Assembly (NCBI GenBank): GCA_035328405.1
Contig: DAOLIT010000020.1
Span: forward strand, 13,703-77,702
Direction of reading: 5' to 3'
DNA: 64,000 bases
From: JAEUKA01 sp035328405
Lineage (GTDB): Bacteria > Myxococcota_A > Polyangia > Palsa-1104 > JAEUJZ01
This document shows positions 8,692 through 18,184 of the stretch, in pieces. Below the pieces are notes generated by a model that did not search any database, had not been told where the DNA came from, and worked only from the letters and a program-made list of their open reading frames with translations. The translations under genes were made by a program, and so were the position numbers. The stretch's first letter is position 1; each line of letters starts with the position of its first letter.

Positions 8692-10034
8692 TTCGACTCG
8701 AAATACAATGGGACCGCAAACTCGTCGTTTTCATCATTTCCAACCGATGCTGCTGGAAAGCGAAATCGCTGAAGCGACGATTGAACACAGCGCGCGAGTT
8801 CCGATGAAGGTGTTGTTAGGGAATCCGTGCTGTTTTGAATTTTGCTGGGACCAGTCTCAGAAAGATTGCTATTGAGCAATTGAACCAACAGCACTCCGCC
8901 GCCCGGATCGACAATCATGGCTAGTAGAATGTGTCCACTGAGTTTCGGTGCTCGCCGCAATCCTTGTGCATAGCAACGACGCAGTTCGAGCATTCGATCT
9001 GTCAGAGCACGCCCTACTTCATCCTCGCTACGATGCTTGTCAATGCCTTCAGCCCCGTCGCCTGGAAAATGAACCAATCCAATTCTGACTTTTGCATTCA
9101 AAATTTCTTGAATCGGAATGCCCGGCAATTTTTGAAGTTCTTCGATATGCTGCTTGGCTCGCACCACATACGGACTTTTCGGCAATTCCGATACAAACTG
9201 CTTAAACGCATTCAATGCTTCATCGCGATTCCCAAGATTCTCGGCAATCAAACCATCATAATAGTAACGATCTCCCTCTGGAACGAAAAATACGTCATCG
9301 CTTTGATACATCCGCAAACCAGGATCTGATCCAATCGCTCGTTTCAAAGCGTCCCGGCTTTTTTGCATTTGACCGTCTCTATCATAAGCGACGGAAAGAC
9401 CCAGCGCATGCAGTGCTGAATGTGTACCTGAATCAAGCTGTTCCGCATCATGATAGCGCCTAATCGCTCCGTCCAGTTTTCCCATAGCCATGAGTGCTTC
9501 TGCTGCATTCGAGAGCATCGTCGCATGTTGGTGTTTGGTAGGCGTCAACATGGAATCAGGCTCGCCGGGCAAAAGCGCAAGCGCACGATCATATTCGGAC
9601 ACAGCTTCGGAAAAACGTCCCAAATGCGAATACGCAATCCCCAATTGAAATGCTATTTCATAATGCCAACTGCCGAGTCGGTCGATTTTCCGAGCTGTTT
9701 GTAGCTCTTCCACAGCCCGTCGCACCGAGGCTACGCCCATTTCGGGCCTGGACAGCCATTCGCCCATAAAAACGCGCGCTTCAATGTCTTTTGGTTCCAA
9801 TTCCAACGCTTTTTGCAGTTCAGATAGGGCCCGCTGCAGAAGACGAATCCGCTCGGGATGGTCGCGTCTGTGGAATTTGGCCGCCGACAACACCAGGCCA
9901 CGCGCTTTTTCCTTCAGCAGACGAAACTGCTCGATGCGGTTTTTGCCGCTGAGCCCCGGTAGCGGCGCTTGCGCGTGAACCAGAGGCAGAACAAACAGCA
10001 ACAACAGACTGAAAAGCAAACCCGCTCGGCGCAT
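8688..10034 (-). CDS. TPR protein with AgmX/PglI-type C-terminal domain
   Basis: 448 residues from the ATG at 10034, which begins a clear signal peptide (MRRAGLLFSLLLL). No good ribosome-binding site is visible. The middle holds about six TPR motifs (for example AVSEYDRALALLPGEPDS). The last 90 residues carry the pattern LRRCYAQGLRRAP, then I-V-D-P-G-G, then ELARCVQSSLQRFRFP. I recognise this as the AgmX/PglI C-terminal domain, a TonB-like module common in Myxococcota. A periplasmic adaptor role is likely. It is coupled to the downstream TPR-like gene. Confidence 0.7.
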   Translation of the reverse strand: MRRAGLLFSLLLLFVLPLVHAQAPLPGLSGKNRIEQFRLLKEKARGLVLSAAKFHRRDHPERIRLLQRALSELQKALELEPKDIEARVFMGEWLSRPEMGVASVRRAVEELQTARKIDRLGSWHYEIAFQLGIAYSHLGRFSEAVSEYDRALALLPGEPDSMLTPTKHQHATMLSNAAEALMAMGKLDGAIRRYHDAEQLDSGTHSALHALGLSVAYDRDGQMQKSRDALKRAIGSDPGLRMYQSDDVFFVPEGDRYYYDGLIAENLGNRDEALNAFKQFVSELPKSPYVVRAKQHIEELQKLPGIPIQEILNAKVRIGLVHFPGDGAEGIDKHRSEDEVGRALTDRMLELRRCYAQGLRRAPKLSGHILLAMIVDPGGGVLLVQLLNSNLSETGPSKIQNSTDSLTTPSSELARCVQSSLQRFRFPAASVGNDENDEFAVPLYFESK

Positions 10035-10060
10035 GCGACGAGTATATCGAGTCTGGTCAG

Positions 10061-11392
10061 TCAGAGGGATGTCTTTGGGGAAAGCCGCGAGTGGAGGCGA
10101 CGACGAGCTGTGGCCAAATGCAGCCAAGCGGGGCCGCGAAACCTCATCCGTCGGAGCGCACGAGCCAGTTTGGCCGACAAACGAACGTCGAGTTCAGGCA
10201 CGACCCAGCCGGGATGCGTGGCCGCCTGCCGTTCGAGGAGTTCGAGAATGCTCTGTCGGTGCGGCGGTTCTGTGTTGTCGGCAGCTTCGCGGTCTTCCTG
10301 GAACACGATGAAGACGGCCACGTCGGGGTCGAGTTGCGACACAAAATCGAGCGTTTTTTGCACATCTTCAGCCGTTTCGGAAAACGCACCGACCACAAAC
10401 GTGTGGCAGTCGGGAATGCCGTGTTTTCGAAACAGATCGTGGGCTGTTTGTATGTCGGACAGTCGAAAGGGTTTCCGCAGACGAGCAAGGCCCTCCTCGG
10501 AACCGGAATCCGAACCCAGCTCGACGCCAATGCAACCGGCCCGCGCCATCGCTGCGACCAATTCGTCGTCGAGCGAAACCGGCGAAACATACGCGACCCA
10601 CGGAAGCGGCGATCCCCGCGACGAGAGCTCTTTGCAAATCTCCAAGGCGTGCTTGCGGGGAACATTGAACACGCTGTCCACAAAAAACAGAAACTCGACG
10701 TTCGGCAGACGAGAAAGCGCGAGCACTTCGTCAGCGACGTGGGCCGGATTCCGCTGGCGCATGAAGCGGCCCTCCAAATCGGGATAGTCGCAGTACGCGC
10801 AGTGAAACACACACCCGCGTTTGGTCTGCACGTTTGCGGTTCCGTCGAGAAGAAAGTGCCTCGGGTCCAAAAGATCGCGCGCTGGCAGTGGCAACGCGTC
10901 CAATTCCGAAAACGCAGACAGCCCTTCCGCAACGAGCACCGACGGGTCAACCAGCGACGGTGCGTTTTGCCCACGTTCCAGGCGAGACAAAAGCCACGGA
11001 AACGTCCGCTCGGCTTCTCCGACGACGCCGTGTTCGACCCCGAAGCGAGCCAGCAGTTCTTTGGGCCGCAGCGAAAAACCAGCACCTCCCAGCACGACGG
11101 GCGCAGACGTGATCTGACGGACGGTCGCAACGCGCTGGTCGTATTCCGCCAGGATCGCGTGTGTGGAACGGTAGGCGTTGTCGTGCAGGTTGCGCAGACC
11201 CAGACCGACGACTTCGGGCGAAAACGAACGAATTGCAGCCGCCAGGGCATCGTCGGGGTGTTCCTGGAAACACAGGTCAATCACCTGCACGGAATGGGCA
11301 AGCCGCGTGCTGGCAGCGACGGAAAGCAACCCGAGCGGTACGACGGGAGAAGGAAGCTGTTCGCGGTTGAGCGAAACCAAAAGCGTGCGCAT
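10061..11392 (-). CDS. B12-binding-type radical SAM protein
   Basis: 443 residues. The N-terminal part (about 1-150) has the fold pattern of a cobalamin-binding domain (PEVVGLGLRNLHD, APVVLGGAGFS). The radical SAM core carries the CxxxCxxC cluster motif at Cys194, Cys198 and Cys201 (GCVFHCAYC), followed by VDSVFN and GVELGSDSGS. Such enzymes carry out difficult methylations or rearrangements, often on lipids or natural products; the substrate is unknown. The ATG shares one base with the stop of the upstream acyltransferase gene (TGATG), so the two are coupled and may act on a common product. Confidence 0.8.
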   Translation of the reverse strand: MRTLLVSLNREQLPSPVVPLGLLSVAASTRLAHSVQVIDLCFQEHPDDALAAAIRSFSPEVVGLGLRNLHDNAYRSTHAILAEYDQRVATVRQITSAPVVLGGAGFSLRPKELLARFGVEHGVVGEAERTFPWLLSRLERGQNAPSLVDPSVLVAEGLSAFSELDALPLPARDLLDPRHFLLDGTANVQTKRGCVFHCAYCDYPDLEGRFMRQRNPAHVADEVLALSRLPNVEFLFFVDSVFNVPRKHALEICKELSSRGSPLPWVAYVSPVSLDDELVAAMARAGCIGVELGSDSGSEEGLARLRKPFRLSDIQTAHDLFRKHGIPDCHTFVVGAFSETAEDVQKTLDFVSQLDPDVAVFIVFQEDREAADNTEPPHRQSILELLERQAATHPGWVVPELDVRLSAKLARALRRMRFRGPAWLHLATARRRLHSRLSPKTSL

Positions 11393-12351
11393 CAGGGAAC
11401 CTTGGGGCCGTCTTCTTTGGCGTCGAAAAAGAAGTCGAAAAACTGAAAAAACTGGTCGGGGTAGCGACGAATGATGCGCTCGTAAACCTCAGCGAGTTGT
11501 TCCGTCGCTGCGTGCAAATCTGCGTCGCGGTCGCTGGTGTGATTCACAAACAGCGCCGGACCCACATGGTGAACCAGGCGGTCTTGCTTTCCGGGGTTGC
11601 GCTCGACCATAAAAAAACTCGGGATGAGCGGCGAACCCGTCATCCGAGCAAGCAGCGCCGGACCAACTGGAAAGCGCGCCCACTTTCCGCACAACCGAAC
11701 CCAATGAAAATGTCCCCCGAGCACGCGATCGATCTGCATGCCCACGACGGATTTTTCGCGCAGCACTTTCGCGAGCGACAGCACCGAAAACGGCGAGGCA
11801 TTGGTGTAAATGATGCGAAAACTTTTTTGGAAGCGTTCTTCCCATTGTTGGGTGAGCGGGTTCGGTTCCTCGGCGCGGGCAATGTAAAACGGCGGCATTT
11901 CGTGCCAGCCGTGCAAAAACGGGCCGATTTGCCACCACCCAATGTGACCAGTGGCCAAAATCGCGCCGTGCTCGCGCATGTGCGACAGAAGTTCCGGCGT
12001 TCTGCCGATGGACTCGACCGGCATGTCAAACGGAATGCCCAAAAACGCCTGGTAGGTGTCGGTCAACATTTGCGCATATCGATGAAACAGCGCCAGGCCG
12101 CGAAGGTGGCGGGCAAACATGCCGCAAGGGCCCAAAATCGCGTCCAAATTGTGCAGGACCGCGTGGCGCGCTTTCCGAATCAGCACATAAAACAGACCGC
12201 CCCAAAACGGCATCGTGAGTCGTTTGAGCCAGCGCGGCAGGTGGCGAATCCCTCCGAGCATCAAACGGCGAAAAAACGGCCCCTCATATCGGTGTCTAAG
12301 CGCCAAGGCGTTTTCGTCGCGCACAGGCGGCGCAAGCTGAGCTTCGGACAC
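11392..12351 (-). CDS. LpxL/HtrB-like lysophospholipid acyltransferase
   Basis: 319 residues. The sequence matches the lauroyl/myristoyl acyltransferase family that acylates lipid A or related lipids at the inner membrane. The catalytic HX4(D/E) motif reads HIGWWQ: His136 is present, but the expected acidic residue is Gln141, encoded by CAA. Later family features (VVGMQIDRV, FPVGPALLARMTGSPLIP) are conserved. The GTG start at 12351 has AGGAAG at good spacing inside the end of the upstream VanW gene, 2 bp after its stop. The reading frame stays open far upstream, antisense-like to VanW, and that part is ignored. Confidence 0.8.
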   Translation of the reverse strand: MSEAQLAPPVRDENALALRHRYEGPFFRRLMLGGIRHLPRWLKRLTMPFWGGLFYVLIRKARHAVLHNLDAILGPCGMFARHLRGLALFHRYAQMLTDTYQAFLGIPFDMPVESIGRTPELLSHMREHGAILATGHIGWWQIGPFLHGWHEMPPFYIARAEEPNPLTQQWEERFQKSFRIIYTNASPFSVLSLAKVLREKSVVGMQIDRVLGGHFHWVRLCGKWARFPVGPALLARMTGSPLIPSFFMVERNPGKQDRLVHHVGPALFVNHTSDRDADLHAATEQLAEVYERIIRRYPDQFFQFFDFFFDAKEDGPKVP

Positions 12352-12353
12352 GG

Positions 12354-13961
12354 TTACTTCCTGATGACCCAAAGGGGTTTGGCCCACGCCGGCAAAGGGG
12401 GAATGCGGTGCGACGGCGGCGGCGTTTTTTTGGGGAGTTTGGGGGAACCGGTCCCGACGCGCACAATTTGCGTGGTTGATGGATAGGACAAGTCCCATTC
12501 GCGCTTGGACAGAAGTTCGTCCGGGTTGCCTCGGCCTTCGTCTTTCGGATCGGTTTTCCACGCGCCCAGGTGCTGGTAGCGCCGTCGCTTGATGCGATAA
12601 CCGGGATAGCCGTCTTGGTCGGTGAATTGTTGGCCGGTCGGCATGTCCGGGTCCGGGCGCGTGACCGTCGCAAACGGGGTTTCCTCGAGGATTTCGCGCT
12701 CGAACGCGACTTGGAACGGGCGCGGTTTCCCCAGAAGTTCGACGCGAACCGTGCCTTGGTGGACGACAAAATGAATCACCACCGGAAAGTCGAACGGGTT
12801 TTTCAGTTTCAGGTCCACCGACGGATACACAACCGTGGAATCGAGGCCCATCGGGATGTACGTGCTTGGGCGAGAATGTGGGGTTGCACGCACAAGGTCG
12901 AGCCCCGCGAAAAAGGCCGCCGCATGCAGGGTCGAGGCAATTTGACACATGCCACCGGCCAGACCGTCGATCAGCTCGCCTCCTGAAATGACCGGCGCGA
13001 CGCGATAGCCCTCTTTTTCCGTGCGATCTCCGACGGCGGCATTGAACGAAAACAACTGACCGGGGCGCAGCACATACCCGTTGAGTTTGTCCGCCCCGAC
13101 TTTCAAGTTGAACGTCCGATCGCTGTCGATCGCCGCAGTCGAATACCGTGTCTCCCACGAAGCCAACACCGTCGAGACATCGATTTCGGTCAAATCCTGT
13201 TTGCGCACCAAAGGCTGCGTTTCCGCGACGGACAAACGCCATTCGCTCACGGCTTGCCCCGCTGACAGACTGCGTGCCAAGTATTCCAACCCGACCATCG
13301 AATCGTAGACGCGCAACAAATAGCCGGGCCGCTCGGGAGCAACCGTGTGCTTTTCCAGATCGAGCCGGGCATCGACCGCCGCGCGATCGACCTGATCTTT
13401 CAATTCGACCAAAAACTGATGCGACTTTTGTGCATCGAGCGAGAACAGAAAATCGAGTTTGTGCGGCGATCGCTGGCCTCGCAGTCGGACTTCCCAATCC
13501 GACAGAGGATCTCCGCTGTGGCCGAGTGTTTTGCAGGCCTGCAAAACGGCGCTTTCGTCGATGCGAAAACCGAGCTCGCGCAAACGAACCACGGCCTGTT
13601 CCTGACCAATCCGCAAACGTACGCGCCGATTCAAAACCTGCTCGGCCAAGTCGTGCAGCCGCGCCGGAAGCGCACCGAAAGACACCGAACCGAGCGGCTC
13701 GCCCGAAATCACCACCCCCGGAATCATCTTCGTTCGGTAACGAAACGAAGAAACCAATGCAAAACCAAAACAGCACAAGGCCGTCGCGCACAGCAGCACC
13801 GACAGACCCAAACTGACCCAGCGAAAAAGCTGCGATGCCCGGCACGATGGTGAAACAGGCAACGGCTCACCGGGCTCTCCCCGATGAGGCGAATGCCCAG
13901 CGTCGGACTCGGAAAGTTCACTTGTGGGAAGCACAGAAAAAAGCATGGTCCCGCGCTTCAT
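12354..13961 (-). CDS. VanW-family membrane-anchored protein
   Basis: 535 residues. An N-terminal cytoplasmic stretch leads to one membrane helix (about 49-71), then a putative peptidoglycan-binding-like region, then the VanW domain. VanW signatures are clear: FNLKVGADKLNGYVLRPGQLF-type motif, GGGMCQIASTL-like core (GLAGGMCQIASTLHAAAF) and STVVYPSVDLKLKNP. VanW accompanies some vancomycin-resistance loci but its reaction is unknown. The ATG at 13961 is favoured; an internal ATG lies at 13946. The gene abuts the acyltransferase (2 bp), suggesting a shared cell-envelope task. Confidence 0.8.
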   Translation of the reverse strand: MKRGTMLFSVLPTSELSESDAGHSPHRGEPGEPLPVSPSCRASQLFRWVSLGLSVLLCATALCCFGFALVSSFRYRTKMIPGVVISGEPLGSVSFGALPARLHDLAEQVLNRRVRLRIGQEQAVVRLRELGFRIDESAVLQACKTLGHSGDPLSDWEVRLRGQRSPHKLDFLFSLDAQKSHQFLVELKDQVDRAAVDARLDLEKHTVAPERPGYLLRVYDSMVGLEYLARSLSAGQAVSEWRLSVAETQPLVRKQDLTEIDVSTVLASWETRYSTAAIDSDRTFNLKVGADKLNGYVLRPGQLFSFNAAVGDRTEKEGYRVAPVISGGELIDGLAGGMCQIASTLHAAAFFAGLDLVRATPHSRPSTYIPMGLDSTVVYPSVDLKLKNPFDFPVVIHFVVHQGTVRVELLGKPRPFQVAFEREILEETPFATVTRPDPDMPTGQQFTDQDGYPGYRIKRRRYQHLGAWKTDPKDEGRGNPDELLSKREWDLSYPSTTQIVRVGTGSPKLPKKTPPPSHRIPPLPAWAKPLWVIRK

Positions 13962-14074
13962 AGCGCGAACCGTCTCCCAAACACAACCAACCCGACGCAC
14001 AAACCGCCTCTTCAAACCCCCCAGACTCCCGCGCACACCGGAAACCACCCCAGACATTTCTGCATGGGAACTGG

Positions 14075-16732
14075 CTACGTTTCTTCACGGGAACTTGAGG
14101 GGAGTTCGACTTCGCAGTTTCCGTCGGGTAGAAGTTCGTCGATGGTTGCGCCTGAACGATCCGCATACCCCGCTCGCACCAAACCATCGGCCAAGAGCAG
14201 ACGATACGGGGCCCACGCGCGCGGCAAACCATCGATATCCGTTTGATACGTGACGAGCCAATGTTTGCGCGTCGAAAGACCGTGCGCGCCCTGTCCCAAA
14301 AGTGCCGCTTTTGCGTTGTTCCGCACGCGCTTGTCGTCGTCACTTTGCGCGACGTTGCGCAAACGAACCTCGATCGCTTCGTTGCGAGGAACCAAGTGCG
14401 CCGCCAGCAGCGCGGCATTTGCGCGCACGCCTGAATCCGCGTCGTCGAGCCAATACAAATCGGTGGGCAACGCATGGCCAAGTCGCGCCAGCGCCGCCAG
14501 CAGATTGCACCGCACCGCCGCGTGGTCTTCCGTGTTGTCGCGAAACAGAACCAGCGCCGCCCGAAGCTGCTCGACCACCGAGCCCGCGAGCGGATGATTG
14601 CGCGGCAGGTTCGACAGCGCAAAAGCCGCCTCTGCCGCCAGGCGCGGGTCCTTTCGTTGTTGCAAAGGTCCAAACAGGGCCGCAACCGTCGTTTCCGTCG
14701 GGGCTTTCGACAAAAGCACGCCCAGAGCACCCGTCGCCCGCAACGCCCGCAACGGATCTTTGTGTGCGGTCAGTTTGATCAAACGGCTTTGCGCCGAGCC
14801 ATCCACAAACGCGTGCAGCGCCGACAGCGCATCCACCGCCAGCGCCTGCTCCAACGGGCCGGACTCTGCCGACATAAGCGCCAAGGACAACAGCTTGTTT
14901 TGCACCGTTTCGCTCTGTTTGCCGCGCAAAAGACCCGACAGAAGAAGCAACACTTCCCGATGCGGACCTCCGACATCGGGCGGGTTGCGCAGCACGGAAA
15001 GCGCATCTGCAATCAGCTCGTTTTCTTGTTCTTTGTGCGTCGCTGCAAACGCAACCAAGGCCTCTGCACACGCGCGACGAACTCGAGCCCCGTCCTGATT
15101 CGGCGTGCGCAAAATTTCGCGCAGACGGCTCGCCCCCTGAACGGACAATTTTCCGCTGTCCGCCAACTTCTTCATCGCCTGGACCGTGACCAGCATCGTT
15201 TCCAGTTGATCCGGTGTTCTTCCGGTCGCCATCGCATTCCCAGGCGCATTCCCAACCCCATTCCCTTCCAGCAGAAGCAGCATCAAGTCTTCGCCTTGCC
15301 CCAGATTCCCGAGCGCCCCAAGCGCATGGTGTTTTACAACTGAATCCGCATCGGTCGCAGCCTGCCGCAACGCCCTCGCCGCCCGCACATCCGAAAACGC
15401 GGGCCGACGCAGAAACATCGCCGCCTTCCTTCGCACCGGGGCCTCTTTGTCACGCAGAAGAGACGCCAGCAGCACCGTGGTTTCTCGGCCTCCCAATACA
15501 CCGAGCGCATCCAGCAAGAACTCCTTTGGAACGTGGTTCGCCGAAAACTCCCGCAACAGAGACCGTTCCGCCAAGAGCCGCTTGTCCTCGGGAAGGGTCG
15601 CATGCAAATCGCGCAACAATTCAATCCGTACAACTTTTTCGGGCAGCGAAAGGGTGGATGAAGACAGTTCAGCAGAGAGCCATTCACCGACGCGCGGGCC
15701 CGCCTTGGAAAACGCATCCATCATGAGCGGCCTGTGTGTTTCCGCTTTTTGCAAAAGAAGCTCCATTCCTTGCGCAAACGCTGCATCCGAAAGCTTCCCA
15801 GAACCCGTCACAAGCAGCGCCAGACCGCGCAGAGCCGCCGAGCGCAGGTTGTCGTTTCCCGTTTCGAGCGTCTCTCGAAAAATCGGCAGTGCGGTTTCGT
15901 CCGCAAGTCGGCCCAAGCACAAAAGCGCCTGTTTTTGCACATCCTCGCTCGGGTCTTTGAGCATACGCAGCGCCGCTGGCACGCCCACCGGCAGACCCAG
16001 CAACCCCAAACTGCGCACCGCCTCGGCTCGCACGTCCCGCGCTGGATCGGACAACCGACCGAGCAGCGCCAGCAACACACGATCGCGCACGTCTTTTGGC
16101 AGCGTTTGGTCGCTCAGCCGCCCCAAAAAACGCATCGAGATTTTGCGAACGCTCACGTTTTCGTCTTCCGCCCGCAACAAGAGCGGCGACAGAAGATGAG
16201 GCACATCCGAAAGCGACAAAATGCCCGCCGCCACAAGCCGTTCGAGCGCCCGCACCGACTCCTGACGAACCAATGGCTCTGCGTCGCCCATCGCGCGGGT
16301 AAGCTGTGTCTTCGCCCGTTCTTTGCTCGCCGGGTCCATCGCACCAAACTGGCCCACGGCTTCCGCACACGCCGCTCGAACTTGGCTGTCTGGATCGCTT
16401 AACAAAGACATCAACCGTGGCAGCGCCAAGGGCGTTGGGAATGGCCCGAGCATCGTCGCTGCATAGGCTCGAAGACTCGATTCCTCATCTCCCAATCTTT
16501 GGACCAGGTGCGGAATCCCCTGCCGTCTTGGCCAGGCCGCGAGTTTGTCCATTCCTTTCTTTCGCGACGCTGGGTCTTTGGCCGCAAGCAGCGTCCGAAT
16601 GTCCTCGGGCAGATCACTTCCTCCCCCGTACAAATCCGCCGCCCAACATGGCTCATCCCAAACCACCCCAACCGACATTGCTCCCACCGCTGCCCAAAAA
16701 CACAAGCCCAAAAACCACCAGGCCGCCCGCAT
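14075..16732 (-). CDS. Exported HEAT-repeat protein
   Basis: 885 residues with a signal peptide (AAWWFLGLCFWAAVGAMSV). HEAT repeats occupy most of the chain and are easily seen as recurring D-x-x-V-R-x-x-A-x-x-x-L-G units (for example DPDSQVRAACAEAVGQFG and DVRAEAVRSLGLLG). The curved helical solenoid would serve as a binding scaffold in the periplasm. ATG 16732 is chosen over a GTG at 16774 because it starts the signal peptide. It lies 113 bp upstream of the VanW gene on the same strand. No enzymatic motif seen. Confidence 0.75.
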   Translation of the reverse strand: MRAAWWFLGLCFWAAVGAMSVGVVWDEPCWAADLYGGGSDLPEDIRTLLAAKDPASRKKGMDKLAAWPRRQGIPHLVQRLGDEESSLRAYAATMLGPFPTPLALPRLMSLLSDPDSQVRAACAEAVGQFGAMDPASKERAKTQLTRAMGDAEPLVRQESVRALERLVAAGILSLSDVPHLLSPLLLRAEDENVSVRKISMRFLGRLSDQTLPKDVRDRVLLALLGRLSDPARDVRAEAVRSLGLLGLPVGVPAALRMLKDPSEDVQKQALLCLGRLADETALPIFRETLETGNDNLRSAALRGLALLVTGSGKLSDAAFAQGMELLLQKAETHRPLMMDAFSKAGPRVGEWLSAELSSSTLSLPEKVVRIELLRDLHATLPEDKRLLAERSLLREFSANHVPKEFLLDALGVLGGRETTVLLASLLRDKEAPVRRKAAMFLRRPAFSDVRAARALRQAATDADSVVKHHALGALGNLGQGEDLMLLLLEGNGVGNAPGNAMATGRTPDQLETMLVTVQAMKKLADSGKLSVQGASRLREILRTPNQDGARVRRACAEALVAFAATHKEQENELIADALSVLRNPPDVGGPHREVLLLLSGLLRGKQSETVQNKLLSLALMSAESGPLEQALAVDALSALHAFVDGSAQSRLIKLTAHKDPLRALRATGALGVLLSKAPTETTVAALFGPLQQRKDPRLAAEAAFALSNLPRNHPLAGSVVEQLRAALVLFRDNTEDHAAVRCNLLAALARLGHALPTDLYWLDDADSGVRANAALLAAHLVPRNEAIEVRLRNVAQSDDDKRVRNNAKAALLGQGAHGLSTRKHWLVTYQTDIDGLPRAWAPYRLLLADGLVRAGYADRSGATIDELLPDGNCEVELPSSSREET

Positions 16733-16953
16733 TGGGCCGCCCAAATCCACCAAGGTCGAATGCAAAACCCTCACAACCAGCCTTTATACCAGCCCAGCCC
16801 CTTGAGCCGAAAGAGAAGCGGAGAGTTCAGGACCTCACCCAATCGATCCAGTCACTCTGGATGGGGTCTCTGCGAAGCAAAGCATGACTCCACCGTCTGC
16901 CCAGGAAACCTTGTGAAGCCTTGAAGTTGGAGCAATCGAGCGAAAGCTAGACG

Positions 16954-17964
16954 GTGCTGGACGAATCCTCTATTTTGGCGCGCATCGTGGCTGTGCAACG
17001 GGAACACCAACTCGACGAAGCACGGGAGTGGCTGAAACGCCTCAGTGACTACATTGAAACGAATGCCAAACTCCGACACTTCAACGCCAACATTGAGATC
17101 GAGCCTTTCTTTCGCGATCTGCTAAACCGCTTGTTCGGGTGGTCATTGAGAGATTCCAATTTGTTGAAAAACCAACCTTCCTTTGACCTTGACGACGAGC
17201 AGAATCGGATTTCCGTACAGGTAACCAGCGATACGAGTCCCAAGAAAATCCGCGATACTCTGAGGAATTTTCTTCGAGCAGACCGCTTTCGCTACAACCG
17301 ATTGATATTTGTATATCCGTGCGAATCGAAACCGAAGTCGAAAATAGACCTTAGAAACCAGTTATCCGGTTTTGAATTTGAGCTTGACAGAGATCGGTTT
17401 GACCTTGGAGATTTGCTGCGCCAAATCCAAACCCTCTCGATCGATGCGCAAATGGATGTGCTGAACTTTCTCCGAAAGGAACTTGGTCCGCTCGGAAAGG
17501 CTTTGCGGATGGGTGCTGATCAGAATGTGGAAGCGATGATTACAATCCTCGGCCACATGATGGAATCTGGTCAACCAAGCCCACGGCCAGAGTTGAGTCC
17601 CGACGGCGCGAGGAAGCTGCGGAGATTCCAAGAACATGCGGAGTACCTGAAGCGGCAGTTCACTTTGCACGTCGGCTGCTATCAAACCGTTGAAGCAGCA
17701 CGAAAAGCGGTTGGCCTTGATGCTGTGCGCTCCCTGCGCTGCGCAGCTTGGTTGAAAGAGCGCAGCTTGGCTGCACTAGATGAGCAAAGTGGTGATGCCA
17801 AGCGAGCCTTTGACCAACTTGTAGCGCTGCTCCTGGGCCAAGTTCACCGCTCTGGGAATGACTGCGATGAGAGTGTGGTTCGGTACTTTCTGGCTGACGA
17901 GCTTGCGCGTTGCAACGTCTTCCCGAACCCCGATGAGGGAGCTGATGAACTCTCTTGTGTCTAA
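16954..17964 (+). CDS. SMEK-domain protein, predicted effector of an ABC-3C system
   Basis: 336 residues, starting at GTG. The N-terminal about 180 residues match the SMEK domain: helix IEIEPFFRDLLNRLFGW, then FDLDDEQNRISVQVTS (77-92) and KKIRDTLRNFL. Asp78/Asp80 followed by the QVT strand resembles a restriction-endonuclease-like core, so nuclease activity is possible but unproven. Residues about 217-336 form a separate helical domain, as expected for an ABC-3C C-terminal domain. The gene opens a three-gene unit; its 3' end overlaps the middle-component gene by 20 nt. The Shine-Dalgarno sequence is weak (GGAG about 20 bases upstream). Family names are from memory and were not searched. Confidence 0.75.
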   Translation: MLDESSILARIVAVQREHQLDEAREWLKRLSDYIETNAKLRHFNANIEIEPFFRDLLNRLFGWSLRDSNLLKNQPSFDLDDEQNRISVQVTSDTSPKKIRDTLRNFLRADRFRYNRLIFVYPCESKPKSKIDLRNQLSGFEFELDRDRFDLGDLLRQIQTLSIDAQMDVLNFLRKELGPLGKALRMGADQNVEAMITILGHMMESGQPSPRPELSPDGARKLRRFQEHAEYLKRQFTLHVGCYQTVEAARKAVGLDAVRSLRCAAWLKERSLAALDEQSGDAKRAFDQLVALLLGQVHRSGNDCDESVVRYFLADELARCNVFPNPDEGADELSCV

Positions 17965-18184
17965 AGACGAGCCACTGAAGACCAGCTTGGTCTATGTTGG
18001 ATATTTGATTCTCAAGCAACTTGATAAAGCAGAGGATCGTCGCCTGTCCCTGACCGAGATTTTTTCATATCTCACAAAGCGTGGTGTAAAGAAGTCGAGG
18101 CCGATGATGTTCGCACTCATGTTCCTGCACGTTGTGGGAACCATTGAATTCAAAGCACCATACATCTACAGGCTTTCGCCATGA
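17945..18184 (+). CDS. ABC-3C middle component, small wHTH-like protein
   Basis: 79 residues, easily missed. ATG 17945 has an excellent Shine-Dalgarno (GAGGGAG) lying within the 3' end of the SMEK gene; an ATG at 17933 is also in frame. The sequence (SLVYVGYLILKQLD, LSLTEIFSYLTKRG, RPMMFALMFLHVVGTIEF, APYIYRLSP) has the helix-helix-helix-strand order of a small winged-helix. It fits the middle components placed between effector and ATPase in ABC-three-component systems. The stop overlaps the ATPase start (ATGA). By analogy with MukE/kleisin-side winged helices it may bridge effector and ATPase; that is inference. Confidence 0.75.
   Translation: MNSLVSKDEPLKTSLVYVGYLILKQLDKAEDRRLSLTEIFSYLTKRGVKKSRPMMFALMFLHVVGTIEFKAPYIYRLSP

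Noticed and set aside
12352..13845. Upstream extension of the acyltransferase frame
   Set aside because: Overlaps VanW in another frame and has no recognisable domain; GTG 12351 with a Shine-Dalgarno is the better start.
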